A stretch of 64,000 nucleotides of DNA from Triticum aestivum (lineage: Eukaryota > Streptophyta > Magnoliopsida > Poales > Poaceae), in NCBI RefSeq assembly GCF_018294505.1, contig NC_057807.1:266444192-266508191 (forward strand), read 5' to 3'. The first letter of the stretch is position 1. Every line of letters begins with the position of its first letter. Below the pieces are notes generated by a model that was given only the letters and a program-made list of their open reading frames with translations, was not told the DNA's origin and made no database searches. The position numbers were made by a program, and so were the translations under genes. This document shows, in pieces, positions 10,261 through 23,421 of the stretch.

Positions 10261-13200
10261 CAGATAGCAGGACCATGGTGGCAACGGTCCATATGTTCCC
10301 CATGGTTATTGTGGCCTAGTTTTAAAAATTAGGTTATTGCGACCACTAGCAAACCGCGGAAAACAAACTACATTGGCTACAAGCAAACAAATAAACAAGG
10401 AAATAAATAAGCAAGCAACCAACACTAGGCTATTACGACTATTACACATATTACACCACTGGGCATCAAAGTTCGCCACCAGTGCAAATATAGGGAACAC
10501 AACAACATATCATACACTGGCCGTCTAAATTGGCCACCAGTGCAAATAAACTGGACAACAAAACAAGTACATAATTGAAACAACTTCACAAGAGCTCAAG
10601 AAACATTATCCTGGGTATCCACCATGCTGGCAATAAGCTTAGCAAGCTTATTAGCTTTCTCTTATTTGGTGCTAAAATCCTCCAACGCTTGCTGTTGCAC
10701 CAGAAAGTATGCATCTGAATTCTCCAAGGACTTCCGCAGTCCTTCAGCTTCTTGTCGTAGCACAGCTGATCGATGTCTTCCAGCTTGTACTTGAGACTCA
10801 AGAAACCGAACTGATTCAGATAGTGAGTTCGAAGAGCTTGTGCCAGCAGTAGTGGCCAGTAACTCAAACACTGCATCAAGACAGGACTTTGGGGTTGTCT
10901 CACTGTCTTCAAGATAGTTTTCCTTCACTGTTTTATCAACTTTGTTGGAGACCAACGAGGATGTCTCACTATCCTGAACCTTATCTCCATTACTTTCTTT
11001 ACCATTTCTTAATAGGGTACTCTTCCCAAATATTCTGTCAACATTCTAAAAGAAGAAACAAGCAGACACATAACAGGTTTAGCATGTAGTATATGAAACT
11101 CATTTTGGCGAACCAGTTCAGTAGTAAGGTGGATAGGATTAAACTACCAAGTCTTTTGTTTCCAAGTAGTACATAATAAAAGCAGCAAACAAACATATAT
11201 CTATGTCTTATGGTCACTGCATTGTCTTGCCAAATAAAAATAGAGACATGGTTCAAATCATATCAGTTCAAGACAAAGTAGCACTGAAAGAATACAAAGC
11301 GCGGGAAACTACACGACACAACAAGATTTCAGATGGGTACCACGTGTCTACATGTACAACAACACTATTGGCTCTGTTGTGATGCGAGTAATGTGCATGA
11401 TATGAGAAGTCAACTGTATACACAATTGAAATTGAAATCAACAGAGCTATTTATAAGAGCAAACCTATTAAAGAAACATGCGTAAACATACCTATTGTGT
11501 CATTGGAGTTTCGATTGGATCCTTCAATTTAAAAATAAGTTTGTATGAGTAAATATAGTGATACAAGAGCAAAGCAGTATGCACTATTGCAATGTAATCT
11601 TAAATGAGAATAGTTGTTCTTCAGGTTTAAGCACTTGTTCTACATGAAAAGAGTACAATAAGACGCAGGCATATAGTACTTAAAAATAAAAAATGAGCTC
11701 ATAGACCTTACCACATTCTTGGTTCGGGACCAGTACAGAACAAGGCGTTCCCAGTCATCGTCCAGTAAATGTGTCTTAGGAGAACGTAAGGGAATTTGAT
11801 GAGTTTCTTTGTGAGTGAAGTACGTTTTCTTCTGGTAATTCTGATTTTACCACCAAGCATTCTTGAAGATAGCAGAGGTATTAGCATAGGTTACCTCATC
11901 CTGAGTTTTCAAATCGGTCCTTCTCTATAGAGAAAAATGGGAACATTTGCTGTATTATAACCAGCATGGAGGTAGAATGTATGGTACAAAGCAAAGTATT
12001 TGCCATGAATAACATTACTTACACATAACTCTTGGATAAACACCTGCAACTGGCATTTTCCTTCATCTTCAGTATAATATTTCCATGATGGAAAGATACA
12101 CACATATGATTTAAGAACATCAAATGCGATAGATGCTAAACTATGCTCTAACTGCTCTTGTTTGGGAGCCTCTGTGCTGGAGATGGTGCCGTGTCAATTG
12201 GAACTGGGTTACTATCTGTTGGGGTTGGGGTTAGATTGGGTGAAGCTGGTTCTCTGTCCATCGGAGTAGGGTTACAATCTGCGAGAGTATGGGTTATGTG
12301 TGGTAGGGCTGGTTCTCGTGCATGTACAACCGGGGTGCTATCTCCACCAAGAGGCATCACTGTTTTATTTGAAGATCGTGTTTTTACTCCGCTAGATACT
12401 GCCATCACCCCCTCCAATTCAAATGGCTGATAAACAAGAAAAGTAGTTGAATGTACATACCTTGTATGAGAGACAGATGCAATAGATAGTGTGGAAAAAA
12501 GAGGGCATGAAATAGTTCACATGTATATTGTTTAACTAAAAAGGATAGCATGACATAATATCACATATATGATGTCTATCTAAATTGGATAGCATAACAT
12601 GACATAATTCAAAGATATGATGACTAACTAAACAGGATGGCATGGGATAATTGTATGACGTCTTTAGTAAACAGGTTGGCATGACATAATTCACATACAT
12701 GTTATCTAAGTAATCAGGATCACATGATATAATTCACACGTGTGATGTATATACTAAGCAAAGGGCATTCACATATATGATGTCTGAACTAAGAACATGG
12801 TGTTGAATATTGTGTATATGATGTCTAAACTATGCAATGCAACACATCATATGCATGATATGAGCAGTATAACCGTGCCAAGTCAAATCATACACCTCAG
12901 TGGGGGAATAGAACTGGTCATTTGTCTCTGAATCCATCTCTGAGGAGCTATCGGGACCCAACAAGAGATCTGCTTTGACAGGTAGCACAGTATGCTATGA
13001 AGACCTTGTTTTCACTCCATATTTTTCCATCACCCACTCATATGGCTGATTCACAGGAAAAGTAGTTGAATGTACAAACATTGTCGACAAATGGAAACGT
13101 AATGAAGAAAAGGATTGACAAGATATAATTCAAATATATGATGCCTGGTAAACAGGATGGCATTGCATATTTCACATATATAATGGCTGGCTAAAAGAGA

Positions 13201-14189
13201 TGAGATTGCATAATTCACATGTATGATATAGAAACTAAACATGTGGCATTACAGAACATGTCTAAACTAAGTAGATGACATATATGATGTCGAAAGTAGG
13301 CACTACAAGGCAACATATGCATGAGATGACCAACATCATCATGCCAAGTTAGAGCAAACACCTCGGGGGGTAAATAGGAGTGGTCAGCTCCATTTGTATC
13401 CGCCTTAGAACAAATATCTTCCTCTGGATTACAATCTGGAGGGTGGGGAGGGTTTGCTATTGCACCCACCATGGAGCGATGTCTGCATGACATTGTATTG
13501 CCATGCAAAACTCTTCTCTTTTTCTCTACATGTTCAGCACATCCGTGTATAATATTTGACATGCATACAAAAAAATATATAGTGAAATCATGTAAGGAGA
13601 GCATGCAGAAATCTAGAGTGATGGTAACAACTAGTGGATAGATCCAAAAATAATGATAGCAGGCTGATGATAGCTTTACTTTAATAAAAAGATAGATGAT
13701 GATTGCTTTACTGTTTTATTCCAACCCAAGATGAATAACATAGACATACACTAGGTGAACCAGATTGTAGAAAGAGATACTATTCATTGTTACCTTGATA
13801 TGTTCCCCACAAGCATTTTAAAAGTCAAGTTTGAACATTAATTCAGACCCGACTTGGAGTCTAAGAGGTGAACAGGACGATAAAGTAGCAGGTAATATTA
13901 AGCAATGCATAACATAAGCGGAAACAAAAGAGTGTGACCTCTCTTATGAACCCGTGTACTCTTCAGGTTCATCTGCTGAGTTGATGATGGTGATGCAGTT
14001 GCGGTGGGTGTCGGCGGCAGGGAAGGAGATCTGAGGCGGCGAAAGATGGTTAGGAGTCGTGATATCTGGCATGGTGGATGCTTCTGTCAATGGAGCAACT
14101 CAGGTGAGGTGGACGACGTCGTAGCAGGAGCAGGACAAACCACACAAAGTTTTCTTCGACACCTATCTGTAACTAAAGTAATTCTATAA

Positions 14190-14567
14190 GGGCTCATTTG
14201 GCTTGCAGGATCCTAAAAACACAGGGATAGGAAAAACACCGGAATAGGGTAGGAATGCACATGGAAAAAAAGCATTTGTAAACACGGGATTTCTGCCAAC
14301 TTGGGTGTTTGGTTCACAGGAATTGGAACAACAGAGGAATGCAAAGAAACATGGCCAAATTAAAGTGAAACCATATGAAAGTGTGTACAGTTAGACTGTT
14401 GTTCTGGCACTAATGCACTTAGTTTTGTTTTCATGCATAGGAACGGTTGGATGTTTTGCTCCATTCCTTTCAACCAAATGCATGAATAATTGAATAGTAG
14501 AGTACCATAAGAAAATTTCCTATTGCTATGTTTTTCCTTCACTTTTTCCTTTGAACCAAAATAGCCT
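14190..14567. mobile_element. Tourist/Harbinger-like MITE (copy A), TSD taa
   Basis: The ends are GGGCTCATTTGG and, inverted, AGGCTATTTTGG, flanked by taa at 14187-14189 and 14568-14570. The length is 378 bp with no ORF. The orthologous element is present in copy B (49404-49785), so insertion predates the A/B split. Confidence 0.7.
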
Positions 14568-15124
14568 TAATGGATCGACATGAATGTAGAGTAATAAGTG
14601 ATGCGACAAGTGTACAACCTCTTTGACGTAGCCGTGTCGACCACAAAATCATTTGGTTGGTCGCTAAAGAAGTTGTGGCAGAGGTGGCTGTCGGAGGTGT
14701 GGTGAAAGATCTGAGGCGTCTATAGACGGTGTCCAGGGTACTGCTTTGTTGTGATGGATGGTTCCATCTTTGGAGCAGCTCCGACGAGCCATAAGACATC
14801 GAGGTTGAAGCAGCACAAGACAAACATCGTTAATCTCAAGTGGGATTCTAATAGCATCTCCAATAGATGGTGTAAAATAAATTATCAAAAAGTGGTAGAT
14901 GTAAAATTTACATCACAAAGAAACACCTGACTACAATAGATGAGGTAAAAACTACTGACTCTGAACTTAACCATCGAAACCGAAATTTACTGTGGAATCT
15001 GAATGTTATTGTCGAAACTGAACGCACTGGTAGCAGAGATGCACTTCACATGTAGTTTAGGCCACTCGAGCACTAGTAGTAGAGAAACAGTGATGTAAAT
15101 CAGCATGCGATCGACAGGGAACAC

Positions 15125-15410
15125 AGTAGCAGATAGCAGCTAGAGCAGTAGCGCCTGGAGCAGCAGCACGAACTAGAGCCAGAGCACCAACTCATATAGC
15201 TGCAATAGCCCGTGTAGTAGCATCAGCAGCGTGAGCGAGAGCAAGAGCAAAGCAGCAGCATGAGCGAGGAGAAGAGCGGACCAGCAACGTGAGCGAGCGA
15301 CAGCCGGAGCAGCAGCAGGAGCAGCAGAGCAACATCGCGAGCGAGGGAGAGCCGGAGTAGCAGCAGCAACTCCGGCTAGTATGGACGCCACTGTCGAGAG
15401 AGCCTCGCAT
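15125..15410. repeat. Low-complexity (AGC)n-rich tract
   Basis: Imperfect agcagc/gagcga triplet repetition. ORFs on the opposite strand here are Leu/Cys/Ala-rich translations of the repeat. Copy B has the matching tract at about 50570-50715. Confidence 0.7.
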
Positions 15411-15949
15411 TGGGGGAGAGCCGCAGTGGAGATGTTGTCGGCAGCGCCAACTATGAGGTAGTCGCGCCATGGGGGAGCGCGATCGAGCACCGACGGCCCT
15501 GGGAGGTCAAGTTAAGGAGAAGGTGCAATGTGATGAGTGTACAACCTCTTTGGTGGCGCCGAGTAGGCCTCGGCTTCGTCTGAGGAGTCAGTGAGGATGT
15601 CGCTGTTCCGGTGGAGCAGGTTAAGTCTGGGGATGGAGCAGCCGCGATGAACGAGGTGATCATCGAAGAACCTCCTTGGAGGTGGAGGACGGGGCGGCTG
15701 AACTGATGGGACGACGAGAGCGATGATGAATCCTCATCCGGGGCGGTGGATGAGGGACGTCGAGCTGTTGCGGTGGACAACGTCGTTGGGGAAGAGGCTC
15801 CGACTGGGCAGCGATGGGGTGGTGGACGGCGGAGGGTGGGGTTTCGTGGCTGGAGCATAGAGGTAATGGTGGCTTGGGTTTTTGAATGGCGAAAAGGAGG
15901 TGATGGGAGGGGGAACCATGACTTAGGGATGCGCTTGTCCAAAATGTAG

Positions 15950-16284
15950 GGTGTGTTACCAAAGTACCCCCACTGATTGAACTAGCAGCCCTGTCGACTC
16001 AGGGTTAGAAGGGGGATTTCACATGCCGGGATTTGGCAGCTGGAGAGAGTTTTCGCGCGCGTCGTAATTTCGGGATAGCAAGGCGCGGGTTGTGAAGGCG
16101 CGAGTTTTCGGAGCACAAGCAGACAAAGCAATATCTGAATTTTTGGGATAACAAGGCACGGGTTGAAATTTCGGGACAAGCCTAACGAGTAATAACGTAC
16201 GTTCCAAATCAATTCGCACTTCCCTCGACGAAAAAACAAAAAACAAAAACTATTCGCACCACACGAAGGGAGAGTCTTGTCTCG
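15950..16284 (-). promoter_or_regulatory. Presumed 5' flank of tnpA-like gene (copy A)
   Basis: This lies upstream (minus strand) of the first exon and is matched in copy B at 51290-51640. It contains repeats of cgggatagcaaggcgcgggtt (about 16070 and 16145, shortened). No clear TATA box is seen. The promoter role is inferred from position only. Confidence 0.3.
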
Positions 16285-16289
16285 TTTTA

Positions 16290-19200
16290 TGTAACGCCCC
16301 GGATTCGATGCGCCAGGTGTCTGCCAGTTATTCGTCGGTGTTGCCATGTCATTTGCTTGCGTGTTGCACTTTGCCATGTCAACATATGCATTTTATCATG
16401 TCATCGTGTGCATCTCATTCTGCATACGTCTTCGTCTCATGCATCCGAGCTTTTTCCCCGTTGTCCGTTTTGCAATCCGGCACTCCTATGTCCTCCGGCG
16501 TCCCCCTTTTGTCTCTTGTTGTGAGTGGGTGTTAAACTTTCTCGGAATGGCCCGAGGTTTGCCAAGCGGCCTTGGTATAGCACCGGTAGACCGCCTGTCC
16601 AGTTCCGTGCCATTTGGAGTTCGTTTGATACTCCAACGGTTAACCGGGTAACCGCAAAGCCCACTTTTGTTGCAGCCCAACACCCCTTCCAAAGTGGCCC
16701 AAAGCCCAGCAAACTCCCCCCCCCATGCTCTCGGTCGTTCGATCACGATCGTGTGGGCGAAAACCGCACCTCATTTGGACACTCCTAGCCCCCTCTACCT
16801 ATATAAACACCTCCCCTCCAAAAATCCCGGTCTAACCCTAGATCATTTTTCCCTCCGCGCCGCCGGACATTTCATCCTCCGCCGTCGGACATGTCCGCCG
16901 CCGCTCCTCGCCCAACCGGACGCCGCACGTGTCCCTGTCGCCTCTCTCCTTCGCGCCCCGCCGCCAGGCCGCCGGGGATCGGATCGGACCGCGGGGCCCA
17001 TCCGCCGCCGCCGCGATTCGGCGCTGCCCGCGCACGCCGCCCCGCCCGCCGCCGGCTCGCGTCGCCGCGCCAGCGCCTCCCGCTCCCGTCGCCGCCGCCC
17101 TAGCGCGTCCGCGCCCCGCGGTCGCCCGCCTCCGCCGCGCCCGGCGACCGGCGCCGCCGCGCCGCCCCCTGCGCCTCCTCCTTCCTCCGCCGCCGCCCGA
17201 CCCGCGGCCATCTCCACCGGCGCCGTCGTGCGCCGCCCTCGCCGGAGCAGCAGCTCCGCGCCGCCCCGACCTCCTCCGCCTCCCCGCGCCCAGATCCGGC
17301 CGGATCCGGCGAGATCCGGCCCGGATCCGCCTCCCCGGCATCATCCCCGTCAACTCCGGCGTGTTCTCCGGCTAACTCCGGCGTGCATCGATATCTGTGC
17401 AGACCCAGAGGTTGTCCCCAATTTCGCCTAAGTCCTCAGTTTTTCACATTATCATGCCATGTTCATCGCATTTTATCTCTGCATCCGTAGCTCCGTTTCG
17501 TGCGTGTAATATGTCAAATTGTTCGCCTCGACGAGTAATTCATTTCATTCCATTGCATCATTTTCATTTGAGCTCATCTTGATGCCCGAAATGCTGTTGG
17601 AAGAGTGCATGTTGATGTTAACCTGCTGAAACTGTTATAACATGCTCATTTGTCATTTTTGCCATGATTGATGTGTGCATCCTATGAGGTTGATGTCTAC
17701 ATGTGTTTTGATCTATGTCATGCCATCTTTCCAGTGGTGCCATCCATGTATTTTCGTGAGTTGTGTGCTGAGTGCATCAAGCTTGTTAAGGAGGGTAGTT
17801 GCTGTTGCTGTTTTCTTGACAGATTCTGTTATATTTTGTTGCTATGTTAACATGCTTCTACTAGTCATTTCGTGCATTATTCTGGAGATGTTCACTAAGG
17901 ATGATTTGATATACATGTCATGATCTATCTATTCATGCCCTTAGTTGCAACTATAGCCTGCTGTAGCTTGTTGTAATCTTGCTCCAAAGTTGCTAAATGA
18001 TGTTGCTATCAGCCTGTTAACATTAAGTTCAATGTTTCCATGTTTGTTTGCTAGTGATCCATGCACCCTATGACCTTGCAATTGCCATGCTTTGCTTCAT
18101 AAACATGTCTTCTTACTGTTGGTTGCCTTGCCATGCCATGTATTGCTCTATGGTGAGTGGTTCAAGCTCACCAACATGCCTACTTATTGTTGTTCCTGCC
18201 ATGTTTGAATCTGTAATATAACTTGCCATGTTTACATGGGTGCCATCTTATCTTCTGATCCTTTTTGGCTCATGGTCAGTAAGGGACTTTTGATCTATGC
18301 AATTATTAGATTCATTCCATGCCTTTGTTTTCCATGTTAAGCTCCTGTAGCATGTCGTTTGATAGCTCTAAACATTGCAACCTGATGTTATTTCTGCAAA
18401 GTCTGAAACTGTTATTATTTGCAATCTTTCCATGTCTTTTTGAGCATGTTCTAGTGATTTCTGGAGATAGCTCAGTGTTCATGTTTTGTTATGCTTTACC
18501 TGTACATCATGACCATGCCTTTTGTTTTCATATTGAGGTGCTGTAGCATATTGTTTTGATGCTTGCAATATGCCTAGTTGTTGTTATGGACAGATTGTTG
18601 CTATGACTTGTATAGTGTGTGTGTGTGTGTTGAACCGTTGCTCCGTTTTGAGTGTGCTCTATATGAAACTTGCTTGATTTTGCATGTAGTTTCATATTAT
18701 CATGTTGCATCCTTGTTTTGGGGTGTTTGCTTGATGTTTGTATGCATTTTGCATCAATGCCATGTTTAACTTGTTTTGCTCATATCTTCTAGGCCGTAGC
18801 TCCGAATCTAATGAACTTTATATGTAACTTGACTAGAATTTCGTGTAGATCATCTTGGTGCATCTTAACTTGCTGTTTAACAACTTGAACATAAGGTTTA
18901 TTCAGATCTGGACCAATTTCGAAATTTGCATATGAGGACTTACCGGAATTGTTATATGTTGTTCCGGCCTCATTTAAACTTGCCTTGATGTGTTGTTCTT
19001 GTTTGCATCATCTCTTGCCATGAGTAGCTTCATGTAGCTTGTCATGCATCATGCTTGTTGTGCATCATGTCTTGTTCATGTGTGGTGTGTTTACCATGTT
19101 GTGTGCTTCTTCTCGATAGTTCCCGTTTCGTTGCGATCGTGAGGATTCGTTCGTCTACGTTGGTTCGTCTTCGTGGCTTCATCTTCTTCATGGACTCGTT

Positions 19201-20817
19201 CTTCTTCCTTGCGGGATTTCAGGCAAGATGACCGCTACCCTGGATCTCACTACTATCATTGCTATGCTAGTTGCTTCGTTCTATCGCTATGCTGCGTTAC
19301 CTATCATTTGCTCTTCAAGCCTCCCAAATTGCCATGAACCTCTAACCTTTGACACCCTTCCTAGCAAACCGTTGTTTGGCTATGTTACCGCTTTGCTCAG
19401 CCCCTCTTATAGCGTTGCTAGTTGCAGGTGAAGTTGAAGATTGCTCCATGGTGGACAGGGTTATGTTGGGATATCACAATATCTCTTATATTATTAATGC
19501 ATCTATATACTTGGTAAAGGGTGGAAGGCTCGGCCTTATGCCTGGTGTTTTGTTCCACTCTTGCCGCCCTAGTTTCCGTCATACCGGTGTTATGTTCCCG
19601 GATTTTGCGTTCCTACCGCGGTCGGGTGATTTATGGGACCCCCCTGACAGTTCGCTTTGAATAAAACTTGTCCAGCAAGGCCCAACCTTGGTTTTACCAT
19701 TTGCCTCACCACCACCTATACCCTTCCCTTGGGGTCGGCCAACCCAAGGGTCATCTTTATTTTAGCCCCCCCGGGCCAGTGCTTGTCTAAGTGTTGGTCC
19801 GAACAGAGCCGCCTGCGGGGCCACCTCGGGGAAACTCGAAGTCTGGTTTTACTCGTAGCCTGTCTCATCCGGTGTTGCCCTGAGAACGAGATATGTGCAG
19901 CTCCTATCGGGATTGTCGGCGCATCCGGCGGCTTTGCTGGTCTTGTTTTACCATTGTCGAAATGTCTTGTAAACCAGGATTCCGAGACTGATCGGGTCTT
20001 CCTGGGAGAAGGAATATCCTTCGTTGATCGCGAGAGCTTATCATGGGCTAAGTTGGGACACCCCTGCAGGGTATAAACTTTCGAGAGCCGTGCCCCCGGT
20101 TATGTGGCAGATGGGAATTTGTTAATGTCCGGTTGTAGATAACTTGACACCAGATCCGAATTAAAACGCATCAACCGAGTGTGTAGCCGTGATGGTCTCT
20201 TCTCGGCGGAGTCCGGGAAGTGAACACGGTTTCTGGGTTATGTTTGACGTAAGTAGGTGTTCAGGATCACCTCTTGATCATTACTAGTTGACGACCGTTC
20301 CTTTGTTTCTCTTCTCGCTCTCATTTGCGTATGTTAGCCACCATATCATGCTTAGTCGCTGCTGCAACCTCACCACTTTACCCCTTCCTTTCCCATTAAG
20401 CTTTGCTAGTCTTGATACCCATGGTAATGGGATTGCTGAGTCCTCGTGGCTCACAGATTACTACAACAACAGTTGCAGGTACAGGTTATGCGATGATCTT
20501 GATGCGAGAGCGATGCTTGCTTGCTTTGAGTTCTTCTTCTGCTTCTTCTTCGATCAGGGATAGGTTCCAGGTCGGCAGCCTGGGCTAGCAGGGTGGATAT
20601 TGTTTGAGTTTCTGTTTATGATTCATCCGTAGGCGGATGTTGTTCTTGTATGTTGTATTGTTGTATTCATGTGACATTGTATGTATTGGATGTATCCCCA
20701 CTATTATGTAATGTTGATGTAATGATATCCACCTTGCAAAAGCGTTCCAATATGCGGGTCTATCCTTGGTGGGACCTTCGAGATCCTTTTGGATAGGGTC
20801 GCATATTGGGCGTGACA
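16290..20817 (+). repeat. LARD 5' LTR (4528 bp)
   Basis: It starts TGTAACGCCCCGG and ends GGGCGTGACA. It has three zones: U3 of about 510 bp ending in a TATA box, a GC-rich leader (about 16860-17380), and a long T-rich region with a (GT)n run at about 18616. Long ORFs in the GC-rich leader occur in several frames on both strands and shift between the two LTRs, so they are compositional. Confidence 0.9.
16799..16806 (+). promoter_or_regulatory. TATA box of LARD 5' LTR
   Basis: TATATAAA follows a C/T-rich stretch about 510 bp into the LTR; transcription would begin near 16830. It is conserved at 23929-23936 in the 3' LTR. Confidence 0.6.
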
Positions 20818-20820
20818 AGT

Positions 20821-20832
20821 TGGTATCAGAGC
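20821..20832 (+). other. Primer-binding site (tRNA-iMet)
   Basis: TGGTATCAGAGC lies 3 bp after the 5' LTR end. This is the standard initiator-methionine tRNA site of plant LTR retrotransposons and fixes the element's orientation. Confidence 0.9.
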
Positions 20833-23409
20833 CTCGACCGACCCTAGGTGCCCCCTTGATTGATCGTGTAGTTTGGCCGTTGTTGAGTCTAGAAGAAAAC
20901 TGTTTTCTGAGTCTAGTTATATCGGAGAGTAGGAATTCTTTTTACTCCTCAGCCCCTTCGTCGCTCTGGTAAGGAATCTTGACGTAGGTGTTTTGAATTA
21001 CTCCTCTTCCTATTCAAATTTTTCTTTAGGTTCACGCAGTTGGTTTTCCGATCGTTGGTTCTCATCTCTTTCCATCTGGTGCATCTCTCATCAAGTCGAC
21101 TCGAACCTCTTTGTCTTTTGGGAGTTCAATCCTTAGTTCTTCCTCCGACGTCGTTGTTGTTTCTTTGTCCGAAGTTGTCCTTGTTTTTCCCACCCACCCA
21201 CCCTTTTCTCCTTGGAACCGGAGTCCGTAATCGAGTATCCATCCTACTCGTGCGAAGTCTTTGCTTTCTTTCCTCAATGAATTCAACTGATGTTTTCTTT
21301 TCAAGATATTCGTCGATTTACCCTTCCGAGTTTCTTTTGTTTTCCTGCCCTCCCACCCCTTTTTCTTCCTGGAGTCTGACTCTCTCTCGACCATCTATTT
21401 CATTCGCTCGGAGCCTCTTCAGTCTTCCCTCAATCATTTCAACCGGTGATTTCTCGTCTCGTTTGTCATTTTTCAACTCTTTTTCTTCTCCGGTGGATTC
21501 AATTCAAGTTTTTCGGTAGTGATTATATTCTTTTCCCTCGGATCAAGTGTTTTCCCTGCTCGTTCGCCTCTCGCCAGTTTATCCTTCCGGAGTGTTCAAG
21601 ACATCTCAAGAGATTCGTCTCTGTTCCAATTAATTCGAGGTTGTCACCTCATTCAAATATTTCAATTGTTTCGGGGCTTCATCTATCTGTTCATCATTCC
21701 TTTCCAACGGTGTTTTTTCTCTTCAGTGGGCCCTAACCCACAGGTCTTTTCCCAGGATCTTACCTGACTCTTCTAATTCCCCCAGAGTTTTTTTTCTCAT
21801 TTCTTTTCATTTGTGACGTAAGAATGGATCCCATCAGTCACTTGCCTTCTCCTAGATCTCTTTCAAATCATTTCATTGTTGGCTCAACCTCTTTGCTTTT
21901 CATTCTTCCGGAGTATCTCAGTAATTTCAGTGGTGTTTCTCGTCGTCATTCTCAACTTTGAAGACCGAAGAAGAGGTTTTCCTCTAAATCTTGCCCGTTC
22001 CCCCGAAGATTCGTGGTTCTAGCTTCATGTTAGCCTCTCTAATTATTCCATTTGTCAGTTATTCTTTTCATCCATCCGGAGTATTTCAGGAGTTGCTTTC
22101 CCTCTCGATCATCCGGAGGTCATCTTTTCGGAAGATTTCTTCGTTCTAAGTTTTCAGCTTCGGTCGTCTCTATATTCTCCCGGTGCTTCGTTCAAGTATT
22201 CTTCAACCAGTCCGCGATCCCGCCATTATCTTGTCTTTTATTCCTCAAGCATATTTGTTCTTCTAATTCTTCCCGGTGATTCATTCTCTTTCGTCAGTCA
22301 TTTTCAAATTCTTACGGTGGTTTGTTCAAGATTATTTTTCCTTGTTTATCATATTAATCCATTCGTTCTTTTCAATCCTGCCGGTGGTTCATGAAGACTT
22401 TCTCAAGTTTTGCACCATATACCCTCCCTTAATCCTTTTCAAGAAGAATAAGTAGTATGCAAAATCCATTGCTTGTCATCAATTAAATTTGATGAAGGAT
22501 AAGCATACAATAAATCTTATTTTTATTTCATTCAAGTGATTAATCATTTTCCTTCGGAGTTTATTCTTCATGAATAAATTCTAGTTCCAAGTGTTTTCAT
22601 CTTTTCTTTTCCGGAGTTCAAATTTCCTCGGCCATCTCGTCGGAACCTTCATCTAAATCATCGCAAGGCTCATCTAATTCTTTCATCCTTCAATTTTATC
22701 TCGTCATTCTTTTGTTACCGGAGTTCTTCACGGTGGCTCTTCATGATTTAATTCATTCTTCAAGTGTTCATCAAGATTCTTGTTCAAGGAGTTCTAGTAT
22801 CTTTTCTTCTCGCATCGTGAAGTGTAATTAATTCTCCGTATTCTTTTGAAGTGGAGTTTTGCATTTCTTCATTCTTCTCAGCTATCCAATCATTTCCGTT
22901 TGTGGTCGGTTATCACCTCGTAATTTCGAGATGTTTTCCATAAGTCCACAACAAGCTTATTCTTTTCGTTGTTGATTTTTCTCAACAACTCCGTTCAATC
23001 CTTTCTTCTAAAGATGCTTTCAATTTCATTCGTGGCACAAGTTGTCATATCCTTATCCGTTCTTTTCATTCAACTCCTTCAATTCTTTTCGGAGGTTTTG
23101 TGTCATGTCTTCATCAAGTATCATTCCATCCTCTCAAGCTCGTGTTCTATTCCCCCATGTTTCAGCCGAAGTGCTGCCTAAATCCTTTCAGACTTATTCG
23201 TTTCTTTTCTCATTCTAACCACTCCGGTTAGAACGAGTGGTTTCTTAGTCTATTTGATTCCGTGAGCTTTCTATTCTCGTCATTCTCGTCGTTCGTCTCT
23301 TCTTCTCGAGTGCTCTTGATTCTTTGCTTCTTCTCTTGATTTCTTGTTTCACCTCATCCCTTTTCCCTTCCGTCTCGGTCCTAAGATCTCGGGACGAGAT
23401 CTCTTGTTA
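20833..23409 (+). other. LARD internal domain, non-coding and pyrimidine-rich
   Basis: About 2.6 kb without gag or pol motifs. The longest ORF (21040-21519) is a Ser/Phe/Leu-rich translation of a polypyrimidine sequence. The plus strand is strongly enriched in T and C over almost the whole domain, with recurring words such as ttcttccggagt and cggagtatttca. A packaging or RNA-structure role is possible but not shown. Confidence 0.7.
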
Positions 23410-23421
23410 GTGGAGGAGTGT
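23410..23421 (+). other. Polypurine tract of LARD
   Basis: gtggaggagtgt directly precedes the TGTAACG start of the 3' LTR. This is the usual position for the plus-strand DNA primer, although the last bases include pyrimidines. Confidence 0.6.

Larger units (their letters stand above)
10600..15940 (-). pseudogene. CACTA tnpA-like gene, copy A (spliced, broken)
   Basis: A multi-exon gene on the minus strand. From 5' to 3': a Pro/Ser-rich first exon (about 15920-15660); exons near 14830-14612 and 14160-13945; an exon reading NPEEDICSKADTNGADHSYLPPE (about 13500-13360) before a GT donor; a Pro/Thr-rich exon (12417-12148); an exon starting after ctctatag at about 11937 that contains THLLDDDWERLVLYWS (about 11900-11712); a short exon near 11525-11493; and a last exon from about 11045 encoding a coiled coil (RFLESQ..RSAVLRQEAEGLRKSL). 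The DDWERLVLYW block resembles plant Ptta/En/Spm transposase (Transposase_24-type), a TnpA-class DNA-binding partner. An in-frame TAA at 10662-10664 cuts off the last ~20 codons and NAWW is followed by another stop. Copy B at 45691-51270 has different stops. Confidence 0.6.

Noticed and set aside
10250..10262. cactacagcag as a possible inner CACTA end
   Set aside because: It lacks the A-run of the TIR and matches only six bases, as expected by chance.
16667..17431. 254-codon ORF and overlapping long ORFs on both strands in the LARD 5' LTR, with relatives at 23881-24671
   Set aside because: They are Pro/Ala/Arg-rich translations of a GC-rich leader, open in several frames at once, and reading frames shift between the two LTRs.
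21040..21519. 159-codon ORF in the LARD internal domain
   Set aside because: A Ser/Phe/Leu-rich translation of polypyrimidine DNA with no motif.
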